Shown here in pieces: positions 1 through 15,822 of a stretch of DNA of 64,000 nt. This DNA is from Piromyces finnis. Taxonomy: Eukaryota > Neocallimastigomycota > Neocallimastigomycetes > Neocallimastigales > Neocallimastigaceae. The position numbers were made by a program, and so were the translations under genes. Positions within the stretch are counted from its first letter, which is position 1; every line of letters begins with the position of its first letter. The stretch spans positions 919,501 through 983,500 of the forward strand of contig MCFH01000005.1 in the NCBI GenBank assembly GCA_002104945.1. The letters are read 5' to 3'. The notes under the pieces are model-generated. The model searched no databases, was not told the origin of the DNA, and saw nothing but the letters and a program-made list of their open reading frames with translations.

Positions 1-1461
1 CTATGAGTCCAATGATCAAAAAGTTCCCGAATCTCAAAGACCACCATCTTTTTATTATCAACTTATATATCAAAAATTAAGTGTTCTTATTACAATAATG
101 AAAATTTTTATTTGTTTTGTAAAGCATTCCCAAATTAAAAACTATATTGCTCATCATCTCTATGATAATGGAAATATTTCCTACACAACATTTATTCATC
201 AGCCATCTTGTAATGCGATGTTATGTCAACATCAAAGTTATTTAGATAGAGAATGTATGTGTAAATTTTTATTAGGGATTAATCGTTGGTTTTTCTCCAT
301 GGCAAAAATGGATACATTCTTAATTCAAAATAGTATTGTAGATAGTTTATTAATTGAATTAACTAAGGATATAAATATTTCAGGTAATACTTTATATCTT
401 TTATCATATATCTATTTAACTTTTTAAAAAAAAAATACTGATTCTTAACAATATTATTATTTGGGAATAAAAAAAAAAAAAAAGATATTTTCAGTTATAC
501 TAATATTCCAGAAATTATAGTCAATTTATATAGCCATAATGATAGTGAATTGATGGATACCCTAATTTTATTACAAAATAATTTTATTTGTTACCAATAT
601 AAATCGGCAAAAACACTATATCATAGGTAAATCTACATATAATTTAAAAAAAAAAAAAAAACATATTACATTAATACATAAATTAATATATATTAATAAA
701 AACAAAATTATAATTATTTTATATTGCTTATTGTTACATAAATTTATAAAATATATAATTATATATGTGGGGATTTTAATAAAAATAATAAATATTAACA
801 AAAAAAAAAAAAAAAAAAAAAAAAAAGATGTCCAGTAATAGCAACAATTTTGGAATTTAGTACTCCAATAAAGTTATTTGAAGCCTTAATGCATAATATT
901 TCTTATGATAAAAAAATATTATTAGATTGGGTGATATCAAATGAGACAACCTTTTTGGAGTATCTTTTACGTTACCTTGATTACACCGAACTTTATTGTC
1001 AAACATCTTTATCCACCTCTTCAAAAAACACGGAACAAAATCAAAAAAAATTATCAAATACAGAACAAATGGAAATTTATATGGATGAAAATTATATAAA
1101 AAATAAAAAATTAAAGGATACTTTTCCTTCAAATTACTATAACAATAATGACGATAATGATACTGACAGTTATTCCCCAAAAGTAAGGTCAGGTAAAAGA
1201 AGAATGATCCTTAAAAATAATTTTAATGAAAATTCTAATAGTACTGCAATGGCACAAGAATATTCCATTCAACATTTATCGGACCAATTAAAATATACTT
1301 TTAGAATTACGGAAAAACCTTCAAAAGAAACTATTGAACTTCTTTCTCAATTAAGAATGACTATTGATAAACTTTCAAAACGTGATTTAATTCCATTTTC
1401 CCCTGGACCTCTTCTAAGAAAAATGGATCTTTTTTATCAAAATTTTTCATTTCTTTTATAG
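1..1461 (+). CDS. Lines-like protein, 3' part of gene (5' end outside window)
   Basis: Three exons read through: 2-383, 485-626 and 828-1461, together 385 codons plus stop in one frame. The frame is open back to the window edge, so the true start lies upstream. After the second splice the protein reads LLDWVISNETTFLEYLLRYL, which closely matches the C-terminal domain of Lines/LINS1 proteins (pattern LLDFLIS-ET-FL-Y--RYL). The exon-2 helix-rich segment (IPEIIVNLYSH...) fits the preceding helical repeat region. Lines is a developmental regulator in Drosophila and LINS1 is a human disease gene; its role in a fungus is unknown. A polar Ser/Asn/Lys-rich linker sits between the Lines block and a last conserved-looking stretch near PFSPGPLLRKMD. 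Both introns end in AAG after long poly(A) runs, which is unusual. An exon-2 start after the later TTTCAG site gives a stop, so the AAG site was chosen. The family call is by recognition only. Confidence 0.62.
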
Positions 1462-1559
1462 AAATGAAATGAAAAAAAAAAAAAAAAAAAAAAAAAAATA
1501 ATAATAATAAAAATAATAAAAATAAATTATTTTTAACACCATAAACTTTATAATTTTTA

Positions 1560-1560
<1 letters not shown>

Positions 1561-1614
<54 letters not shown>
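1561..1614. repeat. (TTA)n microsatellite
   Basis: About 18 uninterrupted TTA units lie in the 596-base gap between the convergent 3' ends of the Lines-like gene and pyruvate kinase. The rest of the gap (1462-2057) is poly(A)/poly(T) runs and AT-rich DNA in which I see no gene. Confidence 0.9.
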
Positions 1615-1615
<1 letters not shown>

Positions 1616-2057
1616 ACTTTATTTTTATTATTATTTTACTTTATTTTTTATTTTTATTTTTTTTTTGAATTTTTTTTTTTTTTTTTTTTGAATTTTTTGT
1701 GTTTATAATAAAAGAAATATATCTATTAAATATATGGTATTTATTTTTTTTATTTTTGTTAATATTTTTACTCTTTTTTTTTTTTTTTTTAATAAATAGT
1801 AATAGTAATATGCTTTTCTAAATTTATATATTTGTTTTTGGTTTTTAATTCCATTTGTTTTGTAAAAAAAAAAATGAATTTTTTTTTTATCTTTCTAGTT
1901 TATTGTAAAATTGATATTCCTTAAAGAGATAATTTATTATTTATATACGGAAAATGTTTCAGAAAAAAGTAAAAAAAATCATGCTCTAATTCTTACTTAA
2001 TCTTTTACTTCTTCGTTTGAGTTGTTTAAAATTTTCATTATAAAAATGGTATCTGAT

Positions 2058-3962
2058 TCAATTGTATTCATTTTCTTTCCAGTATGACTTAGACTTTTCA
2101 GTTCTAATAGCATCACCAAAGAAAGATAATTTTACAGTATTACATAAACCAGGTAAAAGTTCGTGATATCCTGCACATATAACAACCTTGTCACCAACAT
2201 TTAACCAAGTTGGATGACGCTTCATAATTTCATTTTCAGTTCTGGCTAAAACAGCATCAGTATTTAATAAATCGTGATTAACGTTTAATTGATTTAATAA
2301 ACTAACCATAATTTGATTATTATTGTTTTTAATATCATCTGAGTATCCTTGTTGATAACTATTAACAGTTTTCTTACTAAAGTTTACAAGAATTGGATGA
2401 ACAGCGTGAAGAACAGTTAATTTTCTGTAAACATGGCTATTTGAAGTAATAGCAATAATTTTTAAGCTTCTAGTACGCTTAGCAATCATGTGACAAGTAT
2501 CACCAGTATCAGTGTAAACAATAACTGCAGAAGCATTGGCTTCTTCAGCAGCAGTAACTGCAGAATCAGCAATAGCATCAATAAATGGTGATGGAATCTT
2601 TCTACGAGCATTAATACCAGTCTTTTCAATTAAATCTAATTCAACCTTGGCCATGTAATTAATGTTTTCTTCAGCGCAACGACAAATTGAACTCATCATC
2701 TTAACAGATTCAATTGGATAAGCACCAGCAGCACATTCACCACTTAACATAACAGCATCAGTACCATCATATACAGCATTAGCAACATCACTAACTTCAG
2801 CTCTAGTTGGAACTGGGTTTGTAATCATAGATTCTAACATTTGAGTGGCAGTGATAACTGGCTTTTCAGCACCATTAACCTTTCTAATAAGATCCTTTTG
2901 AACAATTGGAACCTTTTCGAGTTGACATTCAACACCTAAATCACCACGAGCAACCATAATAGCATCTGAAACTTCAATAATGTCATCAATTTCATCTAAA
3001 GCTTGTGGCTTTTCAATCTTTGAAACAACCATTGGTCTCCATTCCTTACTTAAATTAATTTCTTCCATTAAAAAGTCATAATCGTAATCATTTAAGCTAT
3101 CAACTGGGATACCTAATGGTGGGTAAATCTTTTTCTTTTCTTCTTCATCCTTTCTAAATTGAGCCATGAGATCAATTAAATCTTGAACATCTTGTCTACG
3201 TTGAACGAAGGAAAGAGCAATGAAATCTAAACGTTGTTCCCAAATAAACTTGGCATCTCTTTTATCTTTTTCTGTTAAAGCTGGAATATCAACACGAATA
3301 TCTGGAACATTAATACCTTTTCTAGCCTTTAACTCAGTTCCAGCAAGAACTTCAATTTCTAAAGTGTCTTCAGAAATACGTTTTAAAACACGTAAAGAAA
3401 TATTACCATCATCTAAAAGGACACGATGTTCTGGTTCAAGTTGTCTAATAATTTGTGGGGTATTCATACAAATAGTATTTTCATCACCTAATTCAGTACT
3501 AGCCTTTAATTGTAAAATTTGACCCTTTTGTAATGGAATAGAATCTCTATCTTTAAAACCATTATTTCTAATTTTTGGACCACATAAGTCACCTAAAATA
3601 GCAACAGAAATTTTTAATTCTTTACTTACTCTTCTAATTTCTCTAATAATTGGAATTTGAGCAGAGTAATCAGTAATGTGTGAAAAATTCATTCTGAAAA
3701 CATTAACACCTATATAACACAACAGGTAAAATTTTAGTTCATATAAAATACAAAAAATAGGAATAAATTTTAAATTTTATATATTTTATTATTCCTGTCA
3801 TTATCAAAATTTACCTGCAAGCATTAATTCTCTGATTTTATCAACAGAAGCTGGACCAAGAGTTGCAACAATCTTGGTCTTTCTAGTTCTTCTATCGAGT
3901 TCGAAAAGGTCTAAATCATTAAGATTAAGATTATTAGCACTTTTTTTGCTGGATAAATTCAT
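2058..3962 (-). CDS. Pyruvate kinase
   Basis: Catalyses the last step of glycolysis, phosphoenolpyruvate plus ADP to pyruvate plus ATP, normally in the cytosol. Two exons: 3962-3815 and 3709-2058 (599 aa). The junction rebuilds LMLAGVNVFRMNFSH, the family's conserved N-terminal block. Other hallmarks are TKIVATLGPAS near residue 30, the active-site signature VVSKIEKPQALD with its catalytic Lys near residue 280, DAIMVARGDLGVE, and the motif ITATQMLESM--NPVPTRAE. The usual MLSGETA is MLSGECA here. At 599 aa it is longer than the common 470-530 aa. Extra residues include a charged, DYDYD-containing insert just before the active-site strand (about residues 225-265) and an Asn-rich loop in the C-terminal domain. 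Start chosen as the only ATG that reaches the conserved N-terminus; the preceding residues are a short polar leader. The 5' exon is small and its intron (3710-3814) has a GTAA donor. Confidence 0.95.
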
Positions 3963-5662
3963 TATTGGAATTTGAAGTTTTTCTATTATATATCATATGA
4001 TAAATAACAATTGAAAAATAAAAAAAAAAATCAATATCTAGTTTTTTTATTATTTTCTTGCGTATTTCATATTATCAAAATAATATCCAAAGAAAAGAAA
4101 GAATGAAAATAAAAAAAAAAATAAAAATATAATATTAATTCATTGCTGGATAATTCTTACTACTTTTATTTGTCCACATTTCTTTTATTATTTTATTCTT
4201 ATTAAATTAGCTAATATTATTAAATATTATTATTATTATTAAATATTATTAAATATTAAATATTATTATTATTTTAGTTTAAATAATAACGATGTACTAT
4301 TTACTATTTAATAAATTCAATTAATAAAATATAGTTTTGCAAAAATTCAAAATTTAAGATTTTTAACTCCTTTTATATATTTTTTGACAGTATTTTTTTT
4401 TTAATGTCTAACCATTATTTGGTATTTTTTTTTTTTTAATATATATATGGATAAAAAAATTTTTTTTTCTGGTATTTCCTTGCGTTACCTTTATTTTTAA
4501 AATAATTAATTAAAATTATATATTATTCAAATATATTATAATATATTAAATGATATATTTTATATTTTGAAAATAAAAAAATTATTTAATATATTTCTAT
4601 ATAATAAAAAAATAATTTATTATAAAGTAACTTTTTTTTTGAAAATGAGGGATTTTTTGGGATATATTTATATTCATGAAGAACTTTAAGTTTTGTAAGA
4701 CAATACAATAGAATAGATTGGTAATGTATACATTATTATAAATAAATTTTAATTTTTAAAACAAAATTACTACAAATTCTAAATATTCTGTATTTAAATT
4801 AACAATACATTCCGTAACATAGAATACAATATACTTGATGTATAATAATAATATATATAATATATGTTTATAGAAATGATAACTCCTTAAATAGAAAATC
4901 AGATAAAATGACACCATAAATAGTTGTTGGCGGTTTCATTGATTTCTATGATGCATTAAAAAAATAGAATTAAATTTACTATTAAATAAATTGTATTTTT
5001 TTCTTTTTTTGCAAAAGTAAATAAATAATAAAGGCTAATTTTAAAAAGAAAAATTAAAAGTGTCGTCCTTTAAATATTAAATCTTGAAAATAAATAAATT
5101 TCTAGTTATAAAACGATAAAAGATTAATTTTATCATGCACAGCAATAGAAATAAACATAAACCATGATAATTTTAATTTTTATCTACACTTTGAAGATTT
5201 TAATTAAATTTTATCATTGGATTTTATTTGCGATTACATCAACCCTTCTCTAATTGATAATGAAATTAAATTATTTACATAAATTAATGTGTATTCGGCA
5301 TTTATATAATAATTCTAATCTGATAAATTAATCACATGTTATTGAATTTGATACGGGTTGTTTTTATGTAAACATTAAGCATAACTTTTACGTTCCAATA
5401 TTTCTATTCTATCTAAATTCGAAAATAGGCATTCTGATTGAAATTTAACTAAAAAAGAATAAGAATCCTTCCTAATAATAACATCCTCAAGTTATTTATA
5501 CTAATGAGGCTTACTTAATAATTAGTCGTCTAATGAGAAGGCTGGAACTATATGAAGTATACATTTATATTATTCTTTTACAATGTATCTATTTGCATTT
5601 TTCTTATCCATTGTTGAAATAGTAAATAGTATAATAACAAAACGATATAAATTTACAAATGT

Positions 5663-5689
5663 AATAATAGGTTCAAGTCACCTATTATT
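5663..5689. repeat. Perfect 10-bp inverted repeat, 7-nt loop
   Basis: Arms AATAATAGGT and ACCTATTATT flank the loop TCAAGTC, so a transcript from either strand could fold. It stands alone in intergenic DNA and is not a tRNA arm in any cloverleaf I could draw. Confidence 0.6.
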
Positions 5690-7040
5690 TTTATAACAAA
5701 TCACATGTATAATATAAAGAAGATTCTTAATAATTAAATGTTGAATCTTTTCCGTTTATAAAATAAAAAATATAAAGTTTTTGGTTTCAAAGTACTCTAT
5801 ATTAAAAATGGTGTAGTCATTCTTTATTTTTTCTTTAAAAAAATACACAACTATTAAAAATACAAAAATAAATTGAACTTGAAATATCTTTTTTTTGTCT
5901 GTCATAAGCAATAAGAATTATGTATAGTCTGATAGTATCGAATAACATATGTATTGTATATATATATATATATTAAGTTTTTAATATTCTTTAATTCAAA
6001 TAAATTTTATCTTATACCAACATTCCTATAGAATTTGCCATGAAAATTTTAAAAGAAAAATAAGGCATGAAAAAAGTAGACTTTTTCAAAATGTTTTAAT
6101 TTTATAATTACTATCCTTAAAAATTAGAAATTCTCTAATTAATTAATTAAAATAGAAGGCGAATAAATCCTATTGGTTGATTGAGATGTTAAAATTCAAA
6201 TTTGAAAATTTAAAAAGGATCACACTTTTTATAAAATATAGTCTTTATCAGAGGATGATGGAAAATATATAGAAATTATAAAAATATTACACACACATCT
6301 TTTACACTTACTTAAATATATCATATTACTATATTACTTTTAGTATAGATATAACAAAAAAAATCTTGTGTATTCCAATATAACTTTTAATGGTTAATAC
6401 TACAAAAATAGAATTTTTTTTTTTTTTTTTTTTTGAAATACAGAATTTTTTTTTAACTTTTTTCAAAAAAAAAAAAAAAAAAAAAAATACAGAAATTTTT
6501 TAAATCAAATGTTATTCCATATTAATATATATTTATGGAATTAATAAAAAAAAATAGGCTGGCTAGGTGCATTAAGTTTAATTTTAAACCTTTTTTTTTT
6601 TTTAAAAGAAAAAATAATACTAATTTTACAATAATAAAAATAAAATTAAACTATGAAACCATACAAACAAATAAATTGATTTTTTTGTTGGTTGGTTGGT
6701 TTAAAATAAAAAAAAAAATTCATTTCTTTTTTATTATTATTATTATATTTTATCTCTTTCTTTATTTTTTTTTTTTTTTTTTTTTGTTACAATAATAAAC
6801 TACTGTTACTTTATGAATAAATAAATTAAAGTGGAAATATATATATATTATAAAATATAAAAATAATTAAAATAGTCTTTTTTTAAGGATTAAAAATAAA
6901 TATAAATGTTTCTTTTTCTAAAGAAATGGTTAAATATTGACATAGAACTAAATTGATATCAAAATTTTTTTATTTTTTTTTTTTTTCTAAAAAAAAAAAA
7001 AAAGATAAAAAGAAATAGATGATTTATCTATAGTATTATA

Positions 7041-7160
7041 TTAATTGGTAGATAAACAGAAAAAGGTAGTAAATTATATATTTACTATGTTTTATGAATA
7101 TTAACTGGTAAATAAACAGAAAAAGGTAGTAGACTATATATTTATATTATGTTTTAGGAT
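7041..7160. repeat. 60-bp imperfect tandem duplication beside the prp4 3' end
   Basis: Units 7041-7100 and 7101-7160 differ at 4 of the first 40 positions and by a 2-nt shift near the end. The second unit ends about 10 bases beyond the prp4 stop, so part or all of the repeat probably lies in the 3' UTR. Confidence 0.75.
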
Positions 7161-7170
7161 GATATTTTAT

Positions 7171-10216
<3,046 letters not shown>

Positions 10217-11592
10217 TGTTTAGAATGATTTTGTTGATTATTAAAAGGAATTAAGATTTATTTTTTATTTTTTAATTAATTTTTTATTTTTAGTTATATT
10301 ACAAAAAAGATTATTAAATAAATTACTTTCAAAAAAAAATTAATATATTTTTATAAATATTTATATATCTTTACAAACTATTTAGATTGACTCTTTTTTA
10401 AAAATATTTATATTTTTTATATAACCAAAAGTTGAGTTTTTATAACTTTTAAAATTTTACTTATGTGTGATTTTTTACAATATATTTTTAACTAAATAGT
10501 TATTTTCGTTCCGATCAAATATGATAAAATGAAAATTTAATTATTAATATAGAGTATTATTTAAAATATTAGAATATTGTTTATATATTTTCTTATTTAT
10601 GATACTTAAAAAATAATAAAATAAATAAAATATAATGATTTTTAATGAATTGAAAAAAAATAAAAAGAAATATATTTTAAACTATTATAAAATCTTTATC
10701 TTGAAAATATATTTCTTCTAATTTTATTATATATATGAATATATTATATAAAAATATTTAATTTGTATGTTACTTCTGTGAACTTGCTTTTTTAAAACAA
10801 TTTTTAAATATTAAAGTATTTATAATCTTTTTAACTATAAACACTTTTTTTTGTATATTATTTATTGAATATTTTTATATATTTATTTGTTTAGATTGTT
10901 TTTATATCAGTATATATTTTCAATCTGCCTAAATATATTATAAATGAAATTATTGAATAAATTTAATATTCGTAATTATATGATAAATATTATTATTTGA
11001 AATAAAAAAAATAAATAAATAAATAAATATTATAGAAATATTTATATATAAATGAAATTTAATTATTAATACTTTAAAAATATTTCAATTTATATATAAT
11101 ATTGAAAGCATATAACTTATTATTGATATATTTAACAATGATGTTATTAAAACTTTTATAGAATCTTAAATATCTATAATAGTCAAATCAAATATAAATA
11201 TAAAAATGTTATTGTAGTTTAAATATTATGCATTACTTTCAGTTTATATATTTAAACATTAAATTTTATTTTTCATTAAATGAAAATGTAATATTTTTCT
11301 TAAAATAAATTTTTATTATTAATAAATAAAAAATATAAATAAAAAAAAAAAGTATATTTATTATATTATATTAAAAAATAAAAAAAAAAAAAAAAGCCTA
11401 TATATTAACTTTTTTGAGTTTATAAATTAAAACCTAACTTTTAAAAAAAAAAATTATATATTCGGAATAATATTATTTGTTAATATATTACATATATATT
11501 ATTGATTCATTTCTATTGATTTATTTGTTTATTTAGTTATTTATTGATTCATTGATTTATTTATTTATTTATTCATTTATTTATTTATTCAT

Positions 11593-11627
<35 letters not shown>

Positions 11628-11796
11628 TTCATTCATTCATTCATTTATTTATTTATTTATTCATTTATTTATTTATTCATTTATTTATTTATTTATTCAT
11701 TTATTTATTTATTCATTTATTTATTTATTCATTTATTTATTTATTTATTTATTTGTTTATTTAGTTATTTATTTATTTATTTATTTATTTATTCAT

Positions 11797-11875
<79 letters not shown>

Positions 11876-12451
11876 TTAATTTATAAATTTTTCAAACTTT
11901 ATATAACTAAATCATGAAAAACTATAATAAACTACAGAACTACATTACTTCTAAAGTATAATGATTATTAATAAAAGATACTTAACCATATATACTACCA
12001 AGAAAAAAAATTAGAATTAGTCATATCTACAAATTAATTTCCTTTTTTTTTTTTTTGTATAAAATAATAAAAAAAATTGCAAAGTTAAATTTTTAAATTC
12101 TATGTTTTAAATTATTATTAAACTAAATAAAATATTTGATATTTAAGCTAAATTAATTATATATAAAAATTATTGGTTTTCAATTTTTAAATATTTTTTA
12201 TTAGCATAGCTAGTCTAGCTAAATCTAAATATTTTAAAATCAATTTCAAATCAAATTTGATTTGTAATAGATTTTTAAATAATAAAAATAGAAATTCTTT
12301 ATTTAATTTTATTTTTTCTATATAATTTATAGCATTTATATAATAAAATATTAAATAATTTATTTTTAATTTCACAAATAAATCCAAACCAATAAAAAAA
12401 TTATAACAATATACTATCTTTAGCTTTATACTATTACATATCAATTTCAAA
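10217..12451. other. Divergent intergenic region between prp4 and the NAA50-like gene
   Basis: No gene seen. AT-rich DNA that must hold the upstream regions of two divergent genes, interrupted by the long TTTA-type satellite listed separately. The frame at 12187-12450 (-) is low-complexity Leu/Ile/Lys and lacks family features. Confidence 0.65.
11517..11883. repeat. (TTTA)n satellite with TTCA and TTGA variants
   Basis: About 365 bases of four-base units, mainly ATTT, with TTCATTTA variants recurring at irregular 8-24-base steps in the first two thirds and a pure ATTT run at the right end. Read as protein it gives a meaningless YLFI repeat. Confidence 0.92.
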
Positions 12452-13444
12452 ATGTTAAGTAATAATTCTTCAATATTAAATAAACGATTAAGTTACTCAG
12501 AAATGTTATTAAAAAATCTTAAAAGAAAAAAAGAAGATAAAGAAGAAAAAATTGAATCAAATTCTGGAAATGTTGATATCAATAATAATGGAATTTGTTC
12601 AGTAAAAGAAGTTTCTCTTTTATCAGATAAATCAAACACTTCTCAAGAAAATAATGCACTAATAAAAAAGAAAATAACACCAGTTCTTCAACAAGTAACA
12701 AAAAATAATATTGATGATTTAAGAAAAGTATATGTTTCAACATTTCCTCTCTCATACAACAGTGATTTTTATAATGACATCTTAAATGAATATCCAAAGG
12801 CATTATCTCGCGTTGGTAAGTTATTAAAAGATTAACTACAACATTTTAATACTTGAATCTAAAATTAATATACATGCTAAATATCTTTATTAACAATTAT
12901 ACTAACTATTTTTTTTTAATATAAAAAGCAACATATCACAATATAGTGGTCGGTGGTATATGTTGCAGATTAGAAAAGAAAACTTTAAAAGATATTAGGC
13001 AAGATATGCCAACAGTTAGTAGTGATTTATCATTTTCACAACAAATAAATAATTTAAAATTATTAAATACATATACTTGTTATATTATGGCAATTTCAGT
13101 ATTAGATTTATATCAGGATTCATCAATAGGTAATAATAATTATTAATATATATATATTGCAGTTTTAAATAAAATATCAGTAACTTACATTATTATTAAT
13201 ATTATTATTAAAATAATTTATGAGAATAGGTAGTAGATTAATGTCTTACATTATCAATTACTGTGAAAATGATAAAAGTATTAGTTCTATTAATTTACAT
13301 GTACATGTCAAAAATGAAAAGGCTATTCGATTCTACAAAAAATTTGGTTTTTATCAAAAAGAATATATAAGAAATTACTATTTCGATAATCCAAATATTA
13401 TTCCACCAGATGTTTACTACTTCCAAAAGGATTTAAATTATTAA
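12452..13444 (+). CDS. GNAT N-terminal acetyltransferase, NAA50 (San)-like
   Basis: Exons 12452-12815, 12929-13129 and 13230-13444 join in frame to 259 aa. NAA50 acetylates protein N-termini from acetyl-CoA, often within the NatA complex. The match runs from FPLSYNSDFYNDIL (NAA50: FPVSYNDKFYKDVL) through VVGGICCRLE, the strand YIMAISVLDLY, and SLHV-type NLHVHVKNEKAIRFYKKFGF to the C-terminal NYYFDNPNIIPPDVYYFQKDL. The acetyl-CoA loop, normally R/Q-x-x-G-x-G, reads Q-D-S-S-I-G (184-189), with Ser for the first Gly. The third exon was started at 13230 because the other nearby AG gives an immediate stop; the loop is thus built exactly across the intron. The N-terminal 85 residues are a Lys/Glu/Ser-rich extension absent from the short animal enzymes, and extra residues sit between CCRLEKK and the YIM strand. 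Intron 1 ends in AAG. Could be a diverged paralogue rather than the true NatA partner. Confidence 0.85.
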
Positions 13445-13839
13445 ACTATTTGAAAAATTATCTTTTATTGACAAATCAATGACTTTCTAAATAGATTATA
13501 CAAAATTAAAATACGAAAGATATAAACATAAATAAATATCTTATTCACTATCTTATAATGCATAAAAAAAATAAATAAAAATAAAAATAAAATAAAATAA
13601 ATTATAAAACTTTCTTTAAATAATTTTTTGTTTTTATTTTATTTATTATTATTATTATATTTTATATATATTTTTTTTATCAAAGAAATTAAAGAATTGT
13701 ATTTAAGGTATTATTCATTTAATAATTCTTTGTAAAGTTTTATCTTATTTTGGCGTTAATTTTTTATATTAAAACTTTTATTAGAGACAAATTTTTAATA
13801 GATTTCTTATATTAAAGTTTATTAATTAAGTTTTACTGC
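13445..13839. other. Gap between convergent genes
   Basis: AT-rich DNA holding the 3' ends of the NAA50-like gene and PDCD5. I see nothing else in it. Confidence 0.7.
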
Positions 13840-14888
13840 TTAGAAACCATAGTCTTCATCAGAATCAGAATCATCATATCTTCTTCTATTGTACTATTTA
13901 TTTAAATATATGGTATATATGTAATGGTAATGTTTCAAAAAAATATATATAATATAAAAAAAAACCATTATTAACAATAATCAAATATATTTGTAAATTA
14001 TAATATATTATATTTTCCTTTTAATTCATAACTCTTATTTTTTGATTAATAATATTCTTTTGAATTATAGAATAAAAAAAGTATACTTACAACAATCTTA
14101 GTTTCCTTTTTAGTTTCATTCATTTGTTCAAGTAAATCAATAAGTTGGGATTCATTAATCTTTGAAGCAAGTCTTCCGCTACGAGCCATACCTAAAATAT
14201 AATCTTCAACAGCACGAGCTTTTTCTGGTTTAACAATAGCAATTCTTGAAACTTTAAAAATTAAAATAATAAAATTATTATAAGTTTTTAATATACTCTA
14301 TTCTTCAATGATAGTGTTTTTCAAAAGATTGCTTACTTCTTTCACGAGCACTGTTATCTAAGACTTGGGCAAGCTTTAAAAATATTTATATTAAAATAAG
14401 ACAATTATTTATATGTAAATAAGGTACATAAATAAAAAGGAAAAGAAATTTGTAAAATTAAAAATATCTTGAACAAATTACCATATTTCTTCTCATATCT
14501 TCGATTTGGCTAGATATATTTACAATATTAAATAATATATATAAAAATTAATTGAAAATTCTTTAAAATCTTTTAAAATTATATAATACTAATTACTTTT
14601 TCTTTTCTTCATCATCACCACCAGAAGATCTTTCACCAGAGAAACCACCTCCCATACCACCAGAAGATGCCTTTTTAATACGGGATTTTTACATAAATAA
14701 TTACAGATTAAAAAATCAATCATACATTTTAAAATCAATTTAAATTTTATATTTTAATAATAGTTTTACGTTTTACTGTAAATAAATGTAAAATTATTAT
14801 AATATTATTTTTCTTGCTATTTGCTTCTTATTACCTTTAATTCAGCTAATCTTCTTTCACGAATGGCTCTAAGTTCACTATCATCCAT
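13840..14888 (-). CDS. PDCD5-family DNA-binding/chaperonin-associated protein
   Basis: Six exons: 14888-14835, 14670-14597, 14509-14482, 14373-14337, 14251-14091 and 13893-13840, giving 135 aa. The translation follows PDCD5 throughout: MDDSELRAIRERRLAELK, then [42 protein letters not shown] (core three-helix domain), then QLIDLLEQM and the acidic tail RRRYDDSDSDEDYGF. PDCD5 proteins are small, found in archaea and eukaryotes, and linked to the CCT chaperonin and to apoptosis in animals; the fungal role is not settled. In place of the usual polar Gln/Glu helix after exon 1 there is a Gly/Ser-rich stretch (SSGGMGGGFSGERSSGG). Exon 3 is only 28 nt and exon 4 only 37 nt. Three of the five introns end in AAG. 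For the last intron the TAG before TACAAT was chosen because it preserves frame and gives the conserved N-R-R. Confidence 0.93.
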
Positions 14889-15822
14889 ATTTAATTAATT
14901 TAGTTTTATTAATATAATAAAAAAAAATGTAATAATTAAAAAATAAAAGAAAAAAAAGAAAAAAATATTATAAAAAAATTTTATTAAATAATATTCATAT
15001 TTTAATTTAATATTAAATATATAAATTAATTTATTATTATCAAACTGATTTTTTTTATAATAAATCTTTAGTTTAATGTAAACAATTTTTTTCATATATA
15101 ATAATAATAATTTTTCATCATACCATTATTCAATAAACATCAAAATTTACTTTTATATAAAAAAAAAAAAAAGCCTTATACTTATTTTTTGAAATTAACT
15201 AAAGATATATAAGACATATCGTGCCTATAAACCATTATTATTTATTAAGAAATTTTTTATACTTTTGAGTTATAAAATGATATTTATATATTATTAAATA
15301 GTTTATAGTGGTATGACAATGCATTTACAATAATATATTACAATTATTTTTCATTATTGATTAATATTTTAATTAACAAATATACATAAAATATAAAATA
15401 ATATTAATATTATTTTATAATAATTTTAACAAAAGATGACTTTATTTCAATACCAAACTTTTCAATTAATTATATAAAGCTGTTAAATAAAATAAAAGTA
15501 CTAATTTTGTTTTGTTTTGTTTTTTTATTCCTATTCTATATTTTTCTATATTACTCATTTAGAATTAAATTAAATTTTGATTTTTAATTTGATTTTATTA
15601 TTTAAATTTCGTTGTTTTTAAAATACTAAATATATTATATATTATATTAATATATTATGGTCAATTTATTCCAAATCGATCCATTTATTGTTATAGGTCG
15701 CACAATTCCATTTTTAAATTAAAATTCTTACATCAACTGATTTTAATATACAATACATAAAAAATAAGAATATTACAGTTAAATATTTTGTTATTATAGC
15801 CTAACAAAAATAATTAAAAAAA
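14889..15822. other. Shared upstream region of divergent PDCD5 and squalene synthase
   Basis: About 930 bases of AT-rich DNA between two divergent start codons, so it likely holds both promoters. No clear TATA, CAAT or sterol-type element can be told apart from the AT background. The frame at 14895-15095 (-) is homopolymer-derived. Confidence 0.6.

Larger units (their letters stand above)
3963..7170. other. Intergenic, no gene seen
   Basis: AT-rich DNA upstream of pyruvate kinase and downstream of prp4. The longest open frame (6535-6795) is made of homopolymer Lys/Phe codons and is not credible. Two small structures are listed separately: a short perfect inverted repeat (5663-5689) and a 60-bp tandem duplication (7041-7160). 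Confidence 0.7.

Noticed and set aside
3220-3522. Plus-strand open frame of 100 codons
   Set aside because: Antisense to the conserved barrel of pyruvate kinase; no family features.
6535-6795. 86-codon frame in the intergenic region
   Set aside because: Composed of Lys, Ile and Phe homopolymer codons with no conserved segment.
11552-11764. 70-codon frame of YLFI repeats
   Set aside because: Translation of the TTTA satellite.
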